From positions 1,178,001 to 1,242,000 of the forward strand of contig OZ242366.1 in assembly GCA_965208945.1 (NCBI GenBank): a DNA stretch of 64,000 nt, read 5' to 3'. How positions within the stretch are numbered: the first letter of the stretch is position 1; every line of letters begins with the position of its first letter. The notes below the pieces were generated by a model that had not been told where the DNA came from, made no database searches, and saw only the letters and a program-made list of their open reading frames with translations. Shown in pieces: positions 1 to 8,743 of the stretch. Position numbers and translations under genes: made by a program. This DNA is from JAPPLB01 sp965208945 (GTDB lineage: Bacteria > Acidobacteriota > Terriglobia > Bryobacterales > UBA6623).

Positions 1-262
1 CGCTCGAGCGAGCGAAGCACCGGACCTGGTAGGGATTGATCGCGTACAGCGGAAGCCCGGCCTTCAGCAGCGCCTCCTCGAAGTCGCGGTGCCAAGGTCC
101 GCTGGGCTCGTAGGCGATGCGCCCGGCCTCAGGGCCGATCCAGGCGATCAGCTTCCGCAACCCGGCCGCATCATTCGAGAAGCGGGCCGTGCTGCCCGCG
201 GGCGCGGCGTAGGCGTCGAGGTGGGCTTTCGAGATATCGATCCCGATGGTATGGTGGGTCAT
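1..262 (-). CDS. IS110-family transposase, N-terminal part (cut by window edge)
   Basis: The minus strand from an ATG at 262-260 reads uninterrupted through the window edge for 87 codons. It shows the N-terminal RuvC-like DEDD domain of IS110 transposases. GIDISK (residues 7-12) carries the first catalytic Asp, and AYEPSGPWHRDFE (from about residue 54) carries the Glu. NPYQVRCFARS then matches the segment before the next catalytic Asp. A good ribosome binding site, GGAGAAGG, lies just upstream of the ATG. The enzyme would move the element by recombination directed by an element-encoded RNA. Only the first third is visible, so activity cannot be judged. It differs clearly from the complete transposase at 8934, so it belongs to a different element. 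Confidence 0.85.
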   Translation of the reverse strand, partial: MTHHTIGIDISKAHLDAYAAPAGSTARFSNDAAGLRKLIAWIGPEAGRIAYEPSGPWHRDFEEALLKAGLPLYAINPYQVRCFARSS

Positions 263-468
263 CTTCCCTTCTCCTATGCTTGTCATGCGAGCCATGATGC
301 TCATGTATCCATTCAGGACGTTGGGAAGGACGGTGGCGGCCACACTGCTAAACGGCCCCAAACGGCCAAGCCCGTGACGGCCCGACCACCGCCCCCCATC
401 AGCGCCCCGGCCGGGGCGCTGATGGGCCGGGTTCTCCCTAATGCCCGGAGACCCAGATTAATAGACAA
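263..468 (-). other. 5' non-coding region of the IS110 element, possible guide-RNA region
   Basis: About 200 bp without a convincing gene lie directly upstream of the minus-strand IS110 transposase. In the IS110 subgroup the bridge RNA is encoded in the long non-coding end 5' of the transposase (established knowledge), so this is where it would lie. The stretch contains the perfect palindrome at 395-426. The outer end of the element could not be fixed because only one end is in the window. The RNA assignment is inference. Confidence 0.3.
395..426. repeat. 32-bp perfect palindrome
   Basis: The left half CCCATCAGCGCCCCGG (395-410) is followed immediately by its exact reverse complement (411-426), giving a 16-bp stem with no spacer. 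No T-run follows on either strand, so it is not a typical intrinsic terminator. It lies in the non-coding DNA upstream of the IS110 transposase and could be a structured RNA segment or a protein site. Confidence 0.9.
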
Positions 469-496
469 GCCCGTGGCAAAACCCCGCGTAGCACCG
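469..496. repeat. Dispersed repeat C, copy 1
   Basis: GCCCGTGGCAAAACCCCGCG and the following GTAGCACCG recur at 814-839. At 792-824 an inverted pair of its core (TTTTGCCACGG / CCGTGGCAAAA) forms a hairpin. Shorter related pieces occur at about 8546 and 10409. Confidence 0.7.
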
Positions 497-522
497 AAAG
501 TGGTGAGGCGCCCGACTGACAA

Positions 523-702
523 GCCTGCATTTCTCACCACGCGGCGAGGCGAAGTGCGTGAGAGGGCCGTCAGGACGAGGCGCGAGCCGCTTGGCGCGCG
601 CAGGCGTACTTGAACAGTACGTCGAGCACGGCAAGCAAGCGCAACGAAGTCCTGGCGGTCCGTATCGCGTGCTTCGGCCGTCGGGTGGTGAGACATGCAG
701 GC
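523..702. repeat. 180-bp palindromic repeat, copy A1
   Basis: This element has terminal inverted repeats GCCTGCATTTCTCACCAC and GTGGTGAGACATGCAGGC. The two halves are imperfect reverse complements along their length, and they meet at a small central hairpin CGTACT-TGAAC-AGTACG. Other full copies lie at 8744/10274 (split by an IS), 11390, 22232 and 22875. No open reading frame in it looks like a real gene. Confidence 0.9.
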
Positions 703-1228
703 TAGGCGCGACGAGGGAGCATATTGAACATATGTGACCGAGAAGCAACGCAGTTCAGATGGGATGCATCGCCGCTTGAATGCAGCGAGGCTTTTGCCAC
801 GGGCTGCTGGAGTCCGTGGCAAAACCCCGCGTAGCACCGGGAGCGGCCCGCGTAGTCCCAGGAACAACGCTGCGCCCGGCTGACAAGCGACAAGACGCAA
901 GCCACCCGAGCCCGGAACACATCCTGCAAGGTTTTTGTGATTCACGAGTAGCGCAGCACGACTTTTTTCGAGACCTGAATCGCGAGACAAGAGTCAAGGT
1001 CTTTGCGGTTAACCGGCCGCCAGACATTCCTTCTGGAGCAAATCCGGTCGCCGCCAATGGTTTTTCACGAATCACGGCTTTTGTGCTTTTCACGAGTCAC
1101 GAAACACGAATCTCGGCTTTTGTGCTTTTCACTAAAAACTAACAACGAAAAACTAAAAACTAACCACTATCCACGGCCTTTCCCCGCCCCCCCCGAAGCA
1201 ACCGCGATATTCTGGTTGGGACGACGCA
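703..1228. other. Gene-free stretch with repeats C and B
   Basis: No credible coding sequence is seen. It holds a hairpin made of inverted repeat-C cores (792-824), a second repeat-C copy (814-839), a CCAGACATTCCTTCTGG motif (1021-1037) that recurs at about 6033 and 13003, and a low-complexity array of CACGAATCACG/CACGAAACACG words followed by ACTAAAAACTAACAAC-type words (about 1066-1182). The same mixture of words recurs between many genes in the left half of the window. Confidence 0.7.
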
Positions 1229-2770
1229 ATGTCTCTTGCCATGGATGAGCAGCTTGCGACACCTGGGCTGACGCGCCGCGATGTGCTGGCGGCGGCCTCT
1301 TGGGGCGCCGCCGCCTTCGCCTGCTCGACCCCCTCGGGAAACAAGAAACCCAACATCCTCATGCTGATGTCCGATCAGCATCGCGGCGACTGTGTCGGCG
1401 CGGACGGCAACCGGGCCGTCTCCACGCCTCATCTGGACCAGCTCGCGGCCGAGGGAGCCCTGTTTCGACACGCCTACTCGTCCACGCCGAGTTGCACGCC
1501 CGCGCGCGCGGCGCTGCTCACCGGGCAGTCGCCTTGGCGTCACGGAATGCTCGGCTACGGCCGTGTCGCCGAACGTTATCCGGTCGAGAAGCCCCGCGCC
1601 CTTCGCCAGGCCGGCTACTACACCGCCGGCATCGGCAAGATGCACTGGCATCCGCAGCGTAACCCGCATGGGTTTCATAGCGTGCAGCTCGATGAGTCGG
1701 GCCGTGTCCAGTCCCCCGGATTCGTCAGCGATTACCGCCGGTGGTTCGCACAGGAAGCACCCCATCTCGATCCCGACGCCACCGGCATCGGATGGAACGA
1801 CTACCGCGCAAAGGCGTACGTATTGCCCGAACGCCTCCACCCCACGACTTGGACCGCCGACCGCGCCGTCGAGTTCCTGCAAGGCTATCGCCGTCCCGAG
1901 CCCTTCTTTCTCAAGGTTTCCTTTGCGCGCCCGCACAGTCCTTACGATCCGCCGCAACGTTTCATGGACCGCTACGCCGAGGACGCCCTGCCCGAGGCCG
2001 CGGTCGGCGGCTGGGCCGGGCGCTACCGTGAACGCAACAACGACAGCTTCAGCATCTGGCATGGGGATCTCGGGCCGGAACAGGTTCGCCGCTCGCGTCA
2101 GGGCTACTACGGTTCCGTCAGCTTCATCGATGAGCAGATCGGCCGTATTCTCGAGGCCTTGGACCAGCGCGGCGTGTTGGACGAAACACTCATCCTGTAT
2201 TTCTCCGACCATGGCGACATGACCGGCGACCACCACATGTGGCGTAAGTGCTTCGCGTACGAGGCTTCCGCGCGCATTCCGATGATCGTCCGTTGGCCTG
2301 CCGGGCTCGTCGCGGCTGAACGCGGACAGAGGATCGACCGGCCCGTCGAGATCCGAGATGTCTTGCCGACGCTGCTCGACGCCGCCGGTCAGGGCGAGCG
2401 CGAGGACATGGACGGCCGCAGCATGCTGAGCTTGCTTCGAGACAGGGAAGCCTCCTGGCGGGAGTTCATCGACCTGGAGCACAGCATTTGCTACAGCCCC
2501 AGGAACCATTGGACGGCGCTGACCGACGGCCGCGCGAAGTACATCTTCCATGCCCTCGATGGCGAAGAGCAGCTCTTCGACCTGCTATCCGACCCGCACG
2601 AACAGCAAGACCTGGCCGGCGACGGCAGCCGCGAGAACCTGCTCCGTCTCTGGCGGAACCGCATGATCGATCACCTCGCGGAGCGCGCCGAGCCCTTTGT
2701 CAAGGGCGGCAAGCTGATGACGCGGACCGAACGGTCCCTCTATTCACCTCACTACCCGCAGCCGTCCTGA
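1229..2770 (+). CDS. Tat-exported sulfatase (alkaline-phosphatase superfamily)
   Basis: This is a 513-residue sulfatase that hydrolyses a sulfate ester of an unidentified substrate outside the cytoplasm. The N-terminus carries a twin-arginine signal (TRRDVL, residues 15-20) and a hydrophobic stretch ending AAFACSTP, a possible lipobox with Cys32. Metal-ligand segment SDQHRGD lies at residues 48-54. The formylglycine motif CTPAR (residues 89-93), with Cys89 as the residue to be modified, identifies a type I sulfatase. SDHGDMTGDHHMWRK further on supplies the remaining metal ligands. An alternative start is the Met five codons in. It stands alone between repeat-rich spacers. No sulfatase-maturing enzyme is seen in the window. 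Substrate class cannot be read from the sequence. Confidence 0.93.
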   Translation: MSLAMDEQLATPGLTRRDVLAAASWGAAAFACSTPSGNKKPNILMLMSDQHRGDCVGADGNRAVSTPHLDQLAAEGALFRHAYSSTPSCTPARAALLTGQSPWRHGMLGYGRVAERYPVEKPRALRQAGYYTAGIGKMHWHPQRNPHGFHSVQLDESGRVQSPGFVSDYRRWFAQEAPHLDPDATGIGWNDYRAKAYVLPERLHPTTWTADRAVEFLQGYRRPEPFFLKVSFARPHSPYDPPQRFMDRYAEDALPEAAVGGWAGRYRERNNDSFSIWHGDLGPEQVRRSRQGYYGSVSFIDEQIGRILEALDQRGVLDETLILYFSDHGDMTGDHHMWRKCFAYEASARIPMIVRWPAGLVAAERGQRIDRPVEIRDVLPTLLDAAGQGEREDMDGRSMLSLLRDREASWREFIDLEHSICYSPRNHWTALTDGRAKYIFHALDGEEQLFDLLSDPHEQQDLAGDGSRENLLRLWRNRMIDHLAERAEPFVKGGKLMTRTERSLYSPHYPQPS

Positions 2771-2970
2771 ACGGCGAGGCAAGAGCAGCCCTCGCCCAAG
2801 CTTTTCACGAATCACCGCCTTTACGTTTTTCACTAACAACTAACCACTATTCACTATCCACTATCCACGGCCTTTTTCTCGGCCGGCGGGAAAGACAGGT
2901 TAGAATCGTTATCCGGGTTCGGCTCTCACTCGCTTGGCCGCTCCGCCCGGGTTCACGTTTCCTTCCTGGG
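2771..2970. repeat. Intergenic low-complexity repeat B copy
   Basis: Between the sulfatase and the DUF5916 gene, 2803-2877 consists of the dispersed words TTTTCACGAATCACCGCC, TTTTTCACTAACAACTAACC and CACTATCCACTATCCACGGCC. The remainder holds no gene. A TAGAAT at about 2899-2904 could be a promoter -10 element for the downstream gene. Confidence 0.6.
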
Positions 2971-5226
2971 ATGAATACCCTGGTTCGCGTTCTCTGGCTC
3001 GCCGGCCTGCTGGCTGTCTCTTCGCCGCATTCATACGCCCAAGAGCTTGAAGCGGCGCCGTTGAAGACGCTCCGCGCGCAACGGGTCTCCGAGCCGCCCG
3101 AGCTGGACGGCTTGGTCACCGAAGCGTTCTGGGAGGAGATCGACGTTGCGACCGACTTCATCCAGCAGAATCCCGAAGAGGGTGAACTCTCTCCCGAGCG
3201 CACGGAGGTTCGCGTCGTCTTCGACGACCGCAACTTGTATTTCGGCATCATCTGCTTCGATTCCCAACCGCAAAACATCGTCGTCACGCAAAACCGCCGG
3301 GACGCCGATCTCGACGACACCGACTCCCTGCTGATCCTGCTCGACACCTTCAACGACGACCAGAACGCGTTCATCTTCGGAACGAGCCCCACTGGCATCG
3401 AGTTTGACGCCCAGGTGTCCAAAGCCGGCCAGAGACGCGGAGGCGGCGGCGGTCCGGCCCGCGCCGGCGGCAGCGGCGGCGCCCAGCGCGGCGGCTCGTC
3501 GGCGTTCAACCTCAACTGGGACGGTGTCTGGAAAGTCCGGTCTCAAATCACCGAGCGCGGCTGGGAAAGCGAAATCGTCATCCCATTCCGGACCGTGCGC
3601 TACAAACCCGGGGAGACCGTTTGGGGGCTCAATCTGATGCGCAACCTCCGCCGCCGCAACGAGCTGTCGTACTGGTCGCCCATCAGCCGTGCATTTGAAC
3701 TGACGCAGGTCAGCATGGCCGGGTCGCTGTCTGGGCTCGAAACCCGCACCCATCGCAACCTCAAGCTTCTGCCGTATGTGCTCGGCGGTTTCTCGCAGGA
3801 TTTCAACCGCTCGGATGATCAAAGCCGGTTTGAACGCGACGCCGGCCTCGACCTCAAATACAGCCTGACCTCGAGCCTTACTCTGGACGCCACGTTCAAT
3901 ACCGACTTTGCCCAGGTTGAAGTCGACGATGAGCAGGTCAACCTGACGCGTTTCGATCTGTTCTTTCCCGAGAAGCGTCCGTTCTTCCTCGAGAATTCCG
4001 GCTTCTTCGAATTCGGCACAACCCGCGAAGTCGAGATCTTCTTCTCCCGCCGCATCGGACTCGACGACGACCGCAACCCCGTCCCCATCGACGCCGGGGC
4101 GCGCATCAGCGGAAAGGCCGGCCCGTACCAGATCGGATTGCTCAACATGCAAACGCGGTCCGTGGACGGAGCCGCCCCCGCCAACAACTACAGCGTCGCC
4201 CGGTTCAGCCGCGAGCTACCGAATCGCTCTTCCATCGGTGTGATCGGCGTCAACCGCCAGGCCACGACGCAGTTCGGCGGCAGCGGCAGCTACAACCGGA
4301 CCTACGGCGCTGACGCCAACATCGGCCTCGGCCGCTTCGGAAACTGGTTCAACTACGTCGCGGCGACACAGACTCCGGGTCTGGAAGACAGCGACCACAC
4401 TTATTCGAGCCGTTTCGAGTACGACGACGCCCGCCACCAGTTCACGCTGGGATATATGGAAGTCGGGCGCAACTTCAACCCCGAAGTCGGATTCGTGCGG
4501 AGGGTCGGCTTTCGCAAACCGGAGTACTTTTACCGCTACACGCACTATATGGACAGCGGTCCCATCCGCAGCATCGAGCCGCACATCCTGAGTGATACTT
4601 GGCTGACGCTGGAAACGAACGAAAAGGAGTCCGGCTTCGATCACATCCACCTGGACACTCGCTGGCAGAACGGTGGCCGGCTCGGCATCGCCTACAACCG
4701 AAACTTCGAGCGGCTCGACATACCCTTCGAGGTCCACCCCGACATCTTCATCCCGGTCGGACGGTACCAGTTCAACGAGTGGATCACGAACTTTCAGTCC
4801 GACCCCAGCGCGGTGGTGCATGTCGGCGGCAACGTGGCGGTCGGGGATTTCTACAGCGGAACGATCCGCACCCTCAACGGCCGCGTCGGTTTGCGCAAGG
4901 GGAAGAATCTGACGTGGGTCGGCTCCTGGGTCCGCAACTTCATCGAATTGCCGGTGGGCGATTTCAATACCGACCTGGTCGGTCTGCGCTTCAACTGGGC
5001 GTTTACGCCAAAAAGCTTCCTGCAGACCTTCAGTCAGTACAACAGCCGGACCGAGCAGATCGGCCACAACATCCGCCTGGGCCTGCTCTCGACTTCCAGC
5101 ACCGGGCTCTTCGTCGTCTACAACACGACCGATCTCTCGCGCGACTTCTTCGACCCGCACGAGGTCCAGCGGCGTACCCTATCCCGCGCCCTGTTCATCA
5201 AGTTCAACTACTTGTTGGACTACTGA
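2971..5226 (+). CDS. DUF5916 protein with CBM9-like domain, outer-membrane barrel type
   Basis: This 751-residue exported protein starts at the ATG that begins a clear signal peptide (MNTLVRVLWLAGLLAVSSP, cleavage near SYAQ). Longer in-frame extension upstream runs through the neighbouring sulfatase in another frame and is not credible. Residues about 35-215 look like a CBM9-like carbohydrate-binding fold (PELDG...ATDFIQQNPEEGE...DRNLYFGIICFDSQP). They are followed by a Gly/Arg-rich loop and a long C-terminal region of alternating beta strands typical of DUF5916 proteins, ending in an aromatic-rich strand (FIKFNYLLDY). The family is common in Acidobacteriota and Bacteroidota and is thought to sit in the outer membrane. 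The ligand is unknown. Confidence 0.85.
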   Translation: MNTLVRVLWLAGLLAVSSPHSYAQELEAAPLKTLRAQRVSEPPELDGLVTEAFWEEIDVATDFIQQNPEEGELSPERTEVRVVFDDRNLYFGIICFDSQPQNIVVTQNRRDADLDDTDSLLILLDTFNDDQNAFIFGTSPTGIEFDAQVSKAGQRRGGGGGPARAGGSGGAQRGGSSAFNLNWDGVWKVRSQITERGWESEIVIPFRTVRYKPGETVWGLNLMRNLRRRNELSYWSPISRAFELTQVSMAGSLSGLETRTHRNLKLLPYVLGGFSQDFNRSDDQSRFERDAGLDLKYSLTSSLTLDATFNTDFAQVEVDDEQVNLTRFDLFFPEKRPFFLENSGFFEFGTTREVEIFFSRRIGLDDDRNPVPIDAGARISGKAGPYQIGLLNMQTRSVDGAAPANNYSVARFSRELPNRSSIGVIGVNRQATTQFGGSGSYNRTYGADANIGLGRFGNWFNYVAATQTPGLEDSDHTYSSRFEYDDARHQFTLGYMEVGRNFNPEVGFVRRVGFRKPEYFYRYTHYMDSGPIRSIEPHILSDTWLTLETNEKESGFDHIHLDTRWQNGGRLGIAYNRNFERLDIPFEVHPDIFIPVGRYQFNEWITNFQSDPSAVVHVGGNVAVGDFYSGTIRTLNGRVGLRKGKNLTWVGSWVRNFIELPVGDFNTDLVGLRFNWAFTPKSFLQTFSQYNSRTEQIGHNIRLGLLSTSSTGLFVVYNTTDLSRDFFDPHEVQRRTLSRALFIKFNYLLDY

Positions 5227-5251
5227 TCCCGCCCCCACAAGGCAGGTCTGC

Positions 5252-5406
5252 AAGGTTTTTCACGAACCACGAAACATGGTTTTGCCCACCCCTGAGGCGA
5301 CTCCAAGGTGAGTAACCCCAAGCCCGACCAACGTGTTTTTCACGAGACACGAAACACGAGACACGAAACACGGCTTTTATGCTTTTCACTAACCACTAAC
5401 CACAGC
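5252..5406. repeat. Intergenic low-complexity repeat B copy
   Basis: This spacer contains CACGAACCACGAAACATGG, then CACGAGACACGAAACACG twice in near tandem, then TTTTCACTAACCACTAACCAC. It also holds a CCCTGAGGCGACTCCAAGG segment that recurs at about 10559-10578. It separates two genes on the same strand and encodes nothing credible. Confidence 0.75.
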
Positions 5407-5428
5407 CTTTCCCCCACCATCCGCCACC

Positions 5429-5434
5429 TATAAT
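5429..5434 (+). promoter_or_regulatory. TATAAT box seven bases before the ATG
   Basis: A perfect -10 consensus ends seven bases before the ATG at 5442, so transcription would begin at or next to the start codon and there is no room for a Shine-Dalgarno site. The same TATAAT-N7-ATG arrangement occurs at 13471. This suggests leaderless mRNA. Confidence 0.5.
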
Positions 5435-5441
5435 CAGTCGC

Positions 5442-5924
5442 ATGGCAGCTCTGGAATCAGGCGCCGGTGCGCCGGACTTCAGGCTTCTCGACGCCGGCGG
5501 CGGGGAGTTCCACCTGCGCAGGCAGCTCGACGCCGGTCCCGTCGTGCTGACGTTCTTCAAGACCAGTTGTCCAACCTGCCAGTATGGATTGCCGTACCTC
5601 GATCGGCTAGCCTCGGCCCTCGAAGGAACGACCGCCCAATCCATTGCCGTTTGCCAGGACTCGCCCGAAGACGCCGAGCGTTTCAAGCTCGAGTTCGACT
5701 TCAAGACGCGCGTCGTGTTCGACACGGAGGAAGCGGACTTTCCGGTCTCGAATGCCTACGGCCTCACGAACGTGCCGACCGTCTTCCTCATCCAGCGGGA
5801 CGGCGGCATCGCCCACACGGGTGTCGGCTGGTCGAAGTCCGACGTCGAGGAGATCGCAGCCAGGCTGGGAGTAAGCACCCCTTTCCGTCCGGAAGAAGTC
5901 GTCCTGCCGTTCCAGCCCGGTTGA
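5442..5924 (+). CDS. Thioredoxin-like (AhpC/TSA-Redoxin fold) protein
   Basis: The 160-residue protein has a thioredoxin fold with a CPTC active-site motif (TSCPTCQYGLP, about residues 43-53) and the cis-proline segment NVPTVFLIQ near residue 110. It is therefore a likely thiol-disulfide oxidoreductase or peroxidase-like reductase. There is no signal peptide or membrane anchor, so it should act in the cytoplasm, unlike typical TlpA proteins. It stands alone between repeats. The start follows a TATAAT box by seven bases and lacks a ribosome binding site, which points to a leaderless transcript. The physiological partner is unknown. Confidence 0.85.
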   Translation: MAALESGAGAPDFRLLDAGGGEFHLRRQLDAGPVVLTFFKTSCPTCQYGLPYLDRLASALEGTTAQSIAVCQDSPEDAERFKLEFDFKTRVVFDTEEADFPVSNAYGLTNVPTVFLIQRDGGIAHTGVGWSKSDVEEIAARLGVSTPFRPEEVVLPFQPG

Positions 5925-5981
5925 GAATCGCGAAACTAGCTCCGGTCGGGAGCTTTCTGCTGATCAAGCATCCCGCCGCCC

Positions 5982-6113
5982 GCAAGCCTGCATGTCTCGC
6001 CAAGCGGCGAGGCGAACTGCGTGAGAAGGCCGCCAGACATTTCTTCTGGAGCGAATCAGTCCCCACAAGAGCTTTTACTAATAACTGACAACTAAAAACT
6101 ATCCACCAACCCC
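5982..6113. repeat. Fragment of palindromic repeat A followed by repeat-B words
   Basis: About 45 bp (GCCTGCATGTCTCGCCAAGC and on to GTGAGAAGGCCG) match the left end of the 180-bp repeat. The CCAGACATTTCTTCTGGAGCG motif and CTAATAACTGACAACTAAAAAC words follow. It lies between convergent genes and might serve as a transcription stop, but no T-run is attached. Confidence 0.65.
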
Positions 6114-6119
6114 GGCCTC

Positions 6120-8417
6120 TCAGGTTCCGGAATAGAGCCGACGGTAGACCTCCGCGTTGCGCATCACCGATTGCACGTAGCCGCGCGTCTCGGTGAAGGG
6201 AATGCTTTCCGCGAACTCCTCCGGGTCGGAAAGGTCCTCCCAGGCAAGCCAGGCATCGACGCGGTGCTCGCCCGCGTTGTATCCGGCGAGGGTGTATTCG
6301 AGCCGGTGGTTGAATCTCTTCAACACCGTCTTGAAGTGGAACGTGCCCAGACGCAAGCTCAGGTCGGCGTTGTACAGTTGGCGGTTGGAAAGACCCGAGA
6401 TGCCGAGCCGCCGCGCCAGGCCCCGGCCGGTACCAGGCATGATTTGCATCAGGCCCAGCGCGCCCGCCCGCGATTTGGCCCCGGGATTGAATTCCGACTC
6501 CTGACGGATCAGTCCGGCGACGAGATACGGGTCGAGTGAATGAGGCGCTGCCCGGCGCTTGAGCTGTTTCGCGTAGGGCAACGGGAACAGGCGTTCCCAG
6601 TATTCCCGCGCCATCGCCCCGAGCGGCACACGAAGGTACCCGAATCCGTAACGTTTCATGTAGCGCAGTCCGCGATGAAACTGTCTGCTTTCGCTTTTCT
6701 GGCGCGCCAGCTCGAGACCGACCAGGTGGGCGTCCGGCTTGCGGTAGTCGGCCGTCCGCAACTCCCCTTCGGCAAGATCGCGCAGCCCCAGGGCAAAGAG
6801 GAGTTCTCCCCGTTCCAGTTTGAATTTCGTGGCTTGCTCAGGCTCGTCGGTGAACCGCCGAGGTCCGGGGATCGAGTCGAAGTAGTCCGGCGCGCGGGCC
6901 GGCTCTCCGGCCGGCTGCAGCTTCGCGAGGCGTCCGCGCGCCCGGACAGCGTGATAGTAATGCGGAAAACGCCGGGTCAACTCGCTGTAAAGCGCCCTCG
7001 CCAGGTCGATCTGTCCGTTCGCTTGCTCGAAGCGGGCCAGCCAGTAGATGGCGCCCGACACCGTCGACGACTTCGGATACAGCCGGATATGTTCTTCGAA
7101 GAGCGATGCGGCGCGAGGGTCATCGTCCCGGTAGGCCCGCCAGCAGACTTTCCAATGCGCCTTCGCGGCGTTCACGCCGTTCGGAAGCGCCCGCGCGCAG
7201 CGCTCGTAGTACTTGCGGTATTCGTTGGGCTCATTCCGGAGCAGGTAGTAGTTCCCCAGCGAGAAGAGCGCTTCCCCGTACCAGGGCGACTTCGGATGCT
7301 TCTCGCCAAGCTGCTCGGCGCGCTGCCGGAATTCCGTGATCCTTCGCTTCCGGCGGGCGCATTCGCCGAGATAGTACAACCGTTCGGCTGCCAGGTCCGG
7401 GTCGGTGATCTTGAGCTTCGACAACCAGCCGTAGGCGATGGTCGTCCGCAAACGGCGGTAGTCGGCCGCCCCGGCGTGGACCTGGGCATGCTCGCGGTCG
7501 CGCCCTTGCAGTCCGGCGGCGAGCGCTCGCCGATATTCAGGAGCCGCCTTCGAGTACTTGCGGGCGTCATGAAGCTTGTCGGCGCGTTCGAGTCTCCAGG
7601 CGGCGGGCGCGTCGGGATACCTCTTCCCCAGCTTCGCGCGAAGCGCGTTCAGCGACGTCTCCGCGGGGTCGGCTTGGCTGCTCAACGGATACTTGTAGTA
7701 GACAAGCCGGTAGGTCCGTACGGCGTCCAGCAATGAGCCGTCGAGCTGCAGCGTGCGGGCAATCAGGTAAAGGCGGACCGATTCCTGCATCTTGCCTTGC
7801 GACGCGCTCAACAGCCGCCGTGCTTCCTGCCGGCGTTCGTCGCGAATCAAACTCTCGGCTTGCAGGCGGAGTGAGCGCCCCAGCAGCAGGCTGTTGGGAA
7901 AACGCCTCGGAAAATTCTCGATCGTGTCGGCCGCCGAAGCGAAATCCTCGGCGCCCGCGAGCGCCCGGGCGTGGAAGAAGTGCGCGTAGTCGGCGAGCAC
8001 GCCGCCGTCGCGGGAAGCATGCCGCAGGTGCGGCACGGCGTCTTCGTAGGCCCGGGCCTCATAGTCGCCCATGCCGAGAGCGAAACGCGCCAATGCCGCC
8101 TGCGAGCGGTCCGCCTTCTGGACGTATGCGGCCAGCGTCGTGCGGTCGGACGCCCTTCCCGACTTGATGTAGGAGCGGCTGTGTCGTTGAAGTTCGGGAG
8201 AAGCCGCGCGAACCCCCGAAACAGACAGCCCGAAGACAAGCAGTGCTGCAAGTGCCAGCCTGCTCTTTCTCCCGCACGTTGAGCCAACGTGAGGGAAAAG
8301 GCCGTCAGGAAGAAGGGCGCGCCGCTTGGCGCTCGGAACTGGACTTGACGGTATGGTGAGCCCGCCAAGCAAACGAAACAAGGTCATGGCCGCCTCATTG
8401 CGTGCTTCGAACGTCAC
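6120..8417 (-). CDS. Soluble lytic transglycosylase, Slt70-like
   Basis: This peptidoglycan lytic transglycosylase is exported to the periplasm and has up to 765 residues. A long alpha-helical, TPR-like region (about residues 90-600) precedes the C-terminal SLT domain. In that domain IRQESEFNP holds the catalytic Glu, and GALGLMQIMPGTG and YNAGEHRVDAW are standard family motifs. The length and layout match Slt70. The start is uncertain. A hydrophobic signal segment (RLALAALLVFGLSVSGVRAAS) lies near residue 53, and the 40-odd residues before it are encoded by a degenerate copy of the 180-bp palindromic repeat (8265-8414), so the real start is probably internal or the repeat has supplied a new one. 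The second ATG is at 8387. Confidence 0.9.
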   Translation of the reverse strand: MTFEARNEAAMTLFRLLGGLTIPSSPVPSAKRRALLPDGLFPHVGSTCGRKSRLALAALLVFGLSVSGVRAASPELQRHSRSYIKSGRASDRTTLAAYVQKADRSQAALARFALGMGDYEARAYEDAVPHLRHASRDGGVLADYAHFFHARALAGAEDFASAADTIENFPRRFPNSLLLGRSLRLQAESLIRDERRQEARRLLSASQGKMQESVRLYLIARTLQLDGSLLDAVRTYRLVYYKYPLSSQADPAETSLNALRAKLGKRYPDAPAAWRLERADKLHDARKYSKAAPEYRRALAAGLQGRDREHAQVHAGAADYRRLRTTIAYGWLSKLKITDPDLAAERLYYLGECARRKRRITEFRQRAEQLGEKHPKSPWYGEALFSLGNYYLLRNEPNEYRKYYERCARALPNGVNAAKAHWKVCWRAYRDDDPRAASLFEEHIRLYPKSSTVSGAIYWLARFEQANGQIDLARALYSELTRRFPHYYHAVRARGRLAKLQPAGEPARAPDYFDSIPGPRRFTDEPEQATKFKLERGELLFALGLRDLAEGELRTADYRKPDAHLVGLELARQKSESRQFHRGLRYMKRYGFGYLRVPLGAMAREYWERLFPLPYAKQLKRRAAPHSLDPYLVAGLIRQESEFNPGAKSRAGALGLMQIMPGTGRGLARRLGISGLSNRQLYNADLSLRLGTFHFKTVLKRFNHRLEYTLAGYNAGEHRVDAWLAWEDLSDPEEFAESIPFTETRGYVQSVMRNAEVYRRLYSGT
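8265..8414. repeat. Degenerate 180-bp palindromic repeat, copy A6
   Basis: The order of words (GTGAGGGAAAAGGCCGTCAGG, CGCGCCGCTTGGCGC, GCCAAGCAAACGAAACAAGG, TCATTGCGTGCTTCGAACG) follows the 180-bp repeat but with many changes and weak ends. It overlaps the 5' end of the lytic transglycosylase reading frame. Confidence 0.65.
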
Positions 8418-8743
8418 GAACTGAAAAAATCAGACCAGGTCGCTACCTGGACGTTTCGAAGTCTTCATCCCCAAGGGCGGGAAGCGGGCGAGACTCTCCC
8501 TATATGGTAAACCCTGGAAGCCGTCAGGAAAAGCCCACCGCCCGCAGCCCGTGGCAAAAGTCCCGTGGAAGGCGCGGCGGGCTCCTGCGGTCGCTCGGCG
8601 CGAAGTGAGGAGGATGGTGATCCGGGTGATCTCCTCCGACGAACGACAAAGCCGACGGCCGCAAATGTCCGTCGCCCAAAGGGTTACGCGCCGCTTCCGC
8701 TCGGCCGCGCGGAGAGCGAGGCGCCACGTTCCTGGAACGGCTA
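8418..8743. other. Gene-free stretch upstream of the split repeat A2
   Basis: No gene is seen. It contains a short piece of repeat C (CAGCCCGTGGCAAAAG, about 8545-8560). A matching inverted piece (CTTTTGACACGGGCTGCTG) lies on the other side of the insertion sequence at about 10409. Confidence 0.4.

Noticed and set aside
458..748. Short minus-strand frames in every copy of the 180-bp repeat (MPCSTYCSSTPARAKR-type)
   Set aside because: They recur because the repeat recurs, their ends differ between copies, and they have no ribosome binding site.
1160..2551. Long open frame on the minus strand (463 codons) opposite the sulfatase
   Set aside because: High GC content keeps antisense frames open. 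No domain is recognisable in it, while the plus strand encodes a sulfatase with all motifs.
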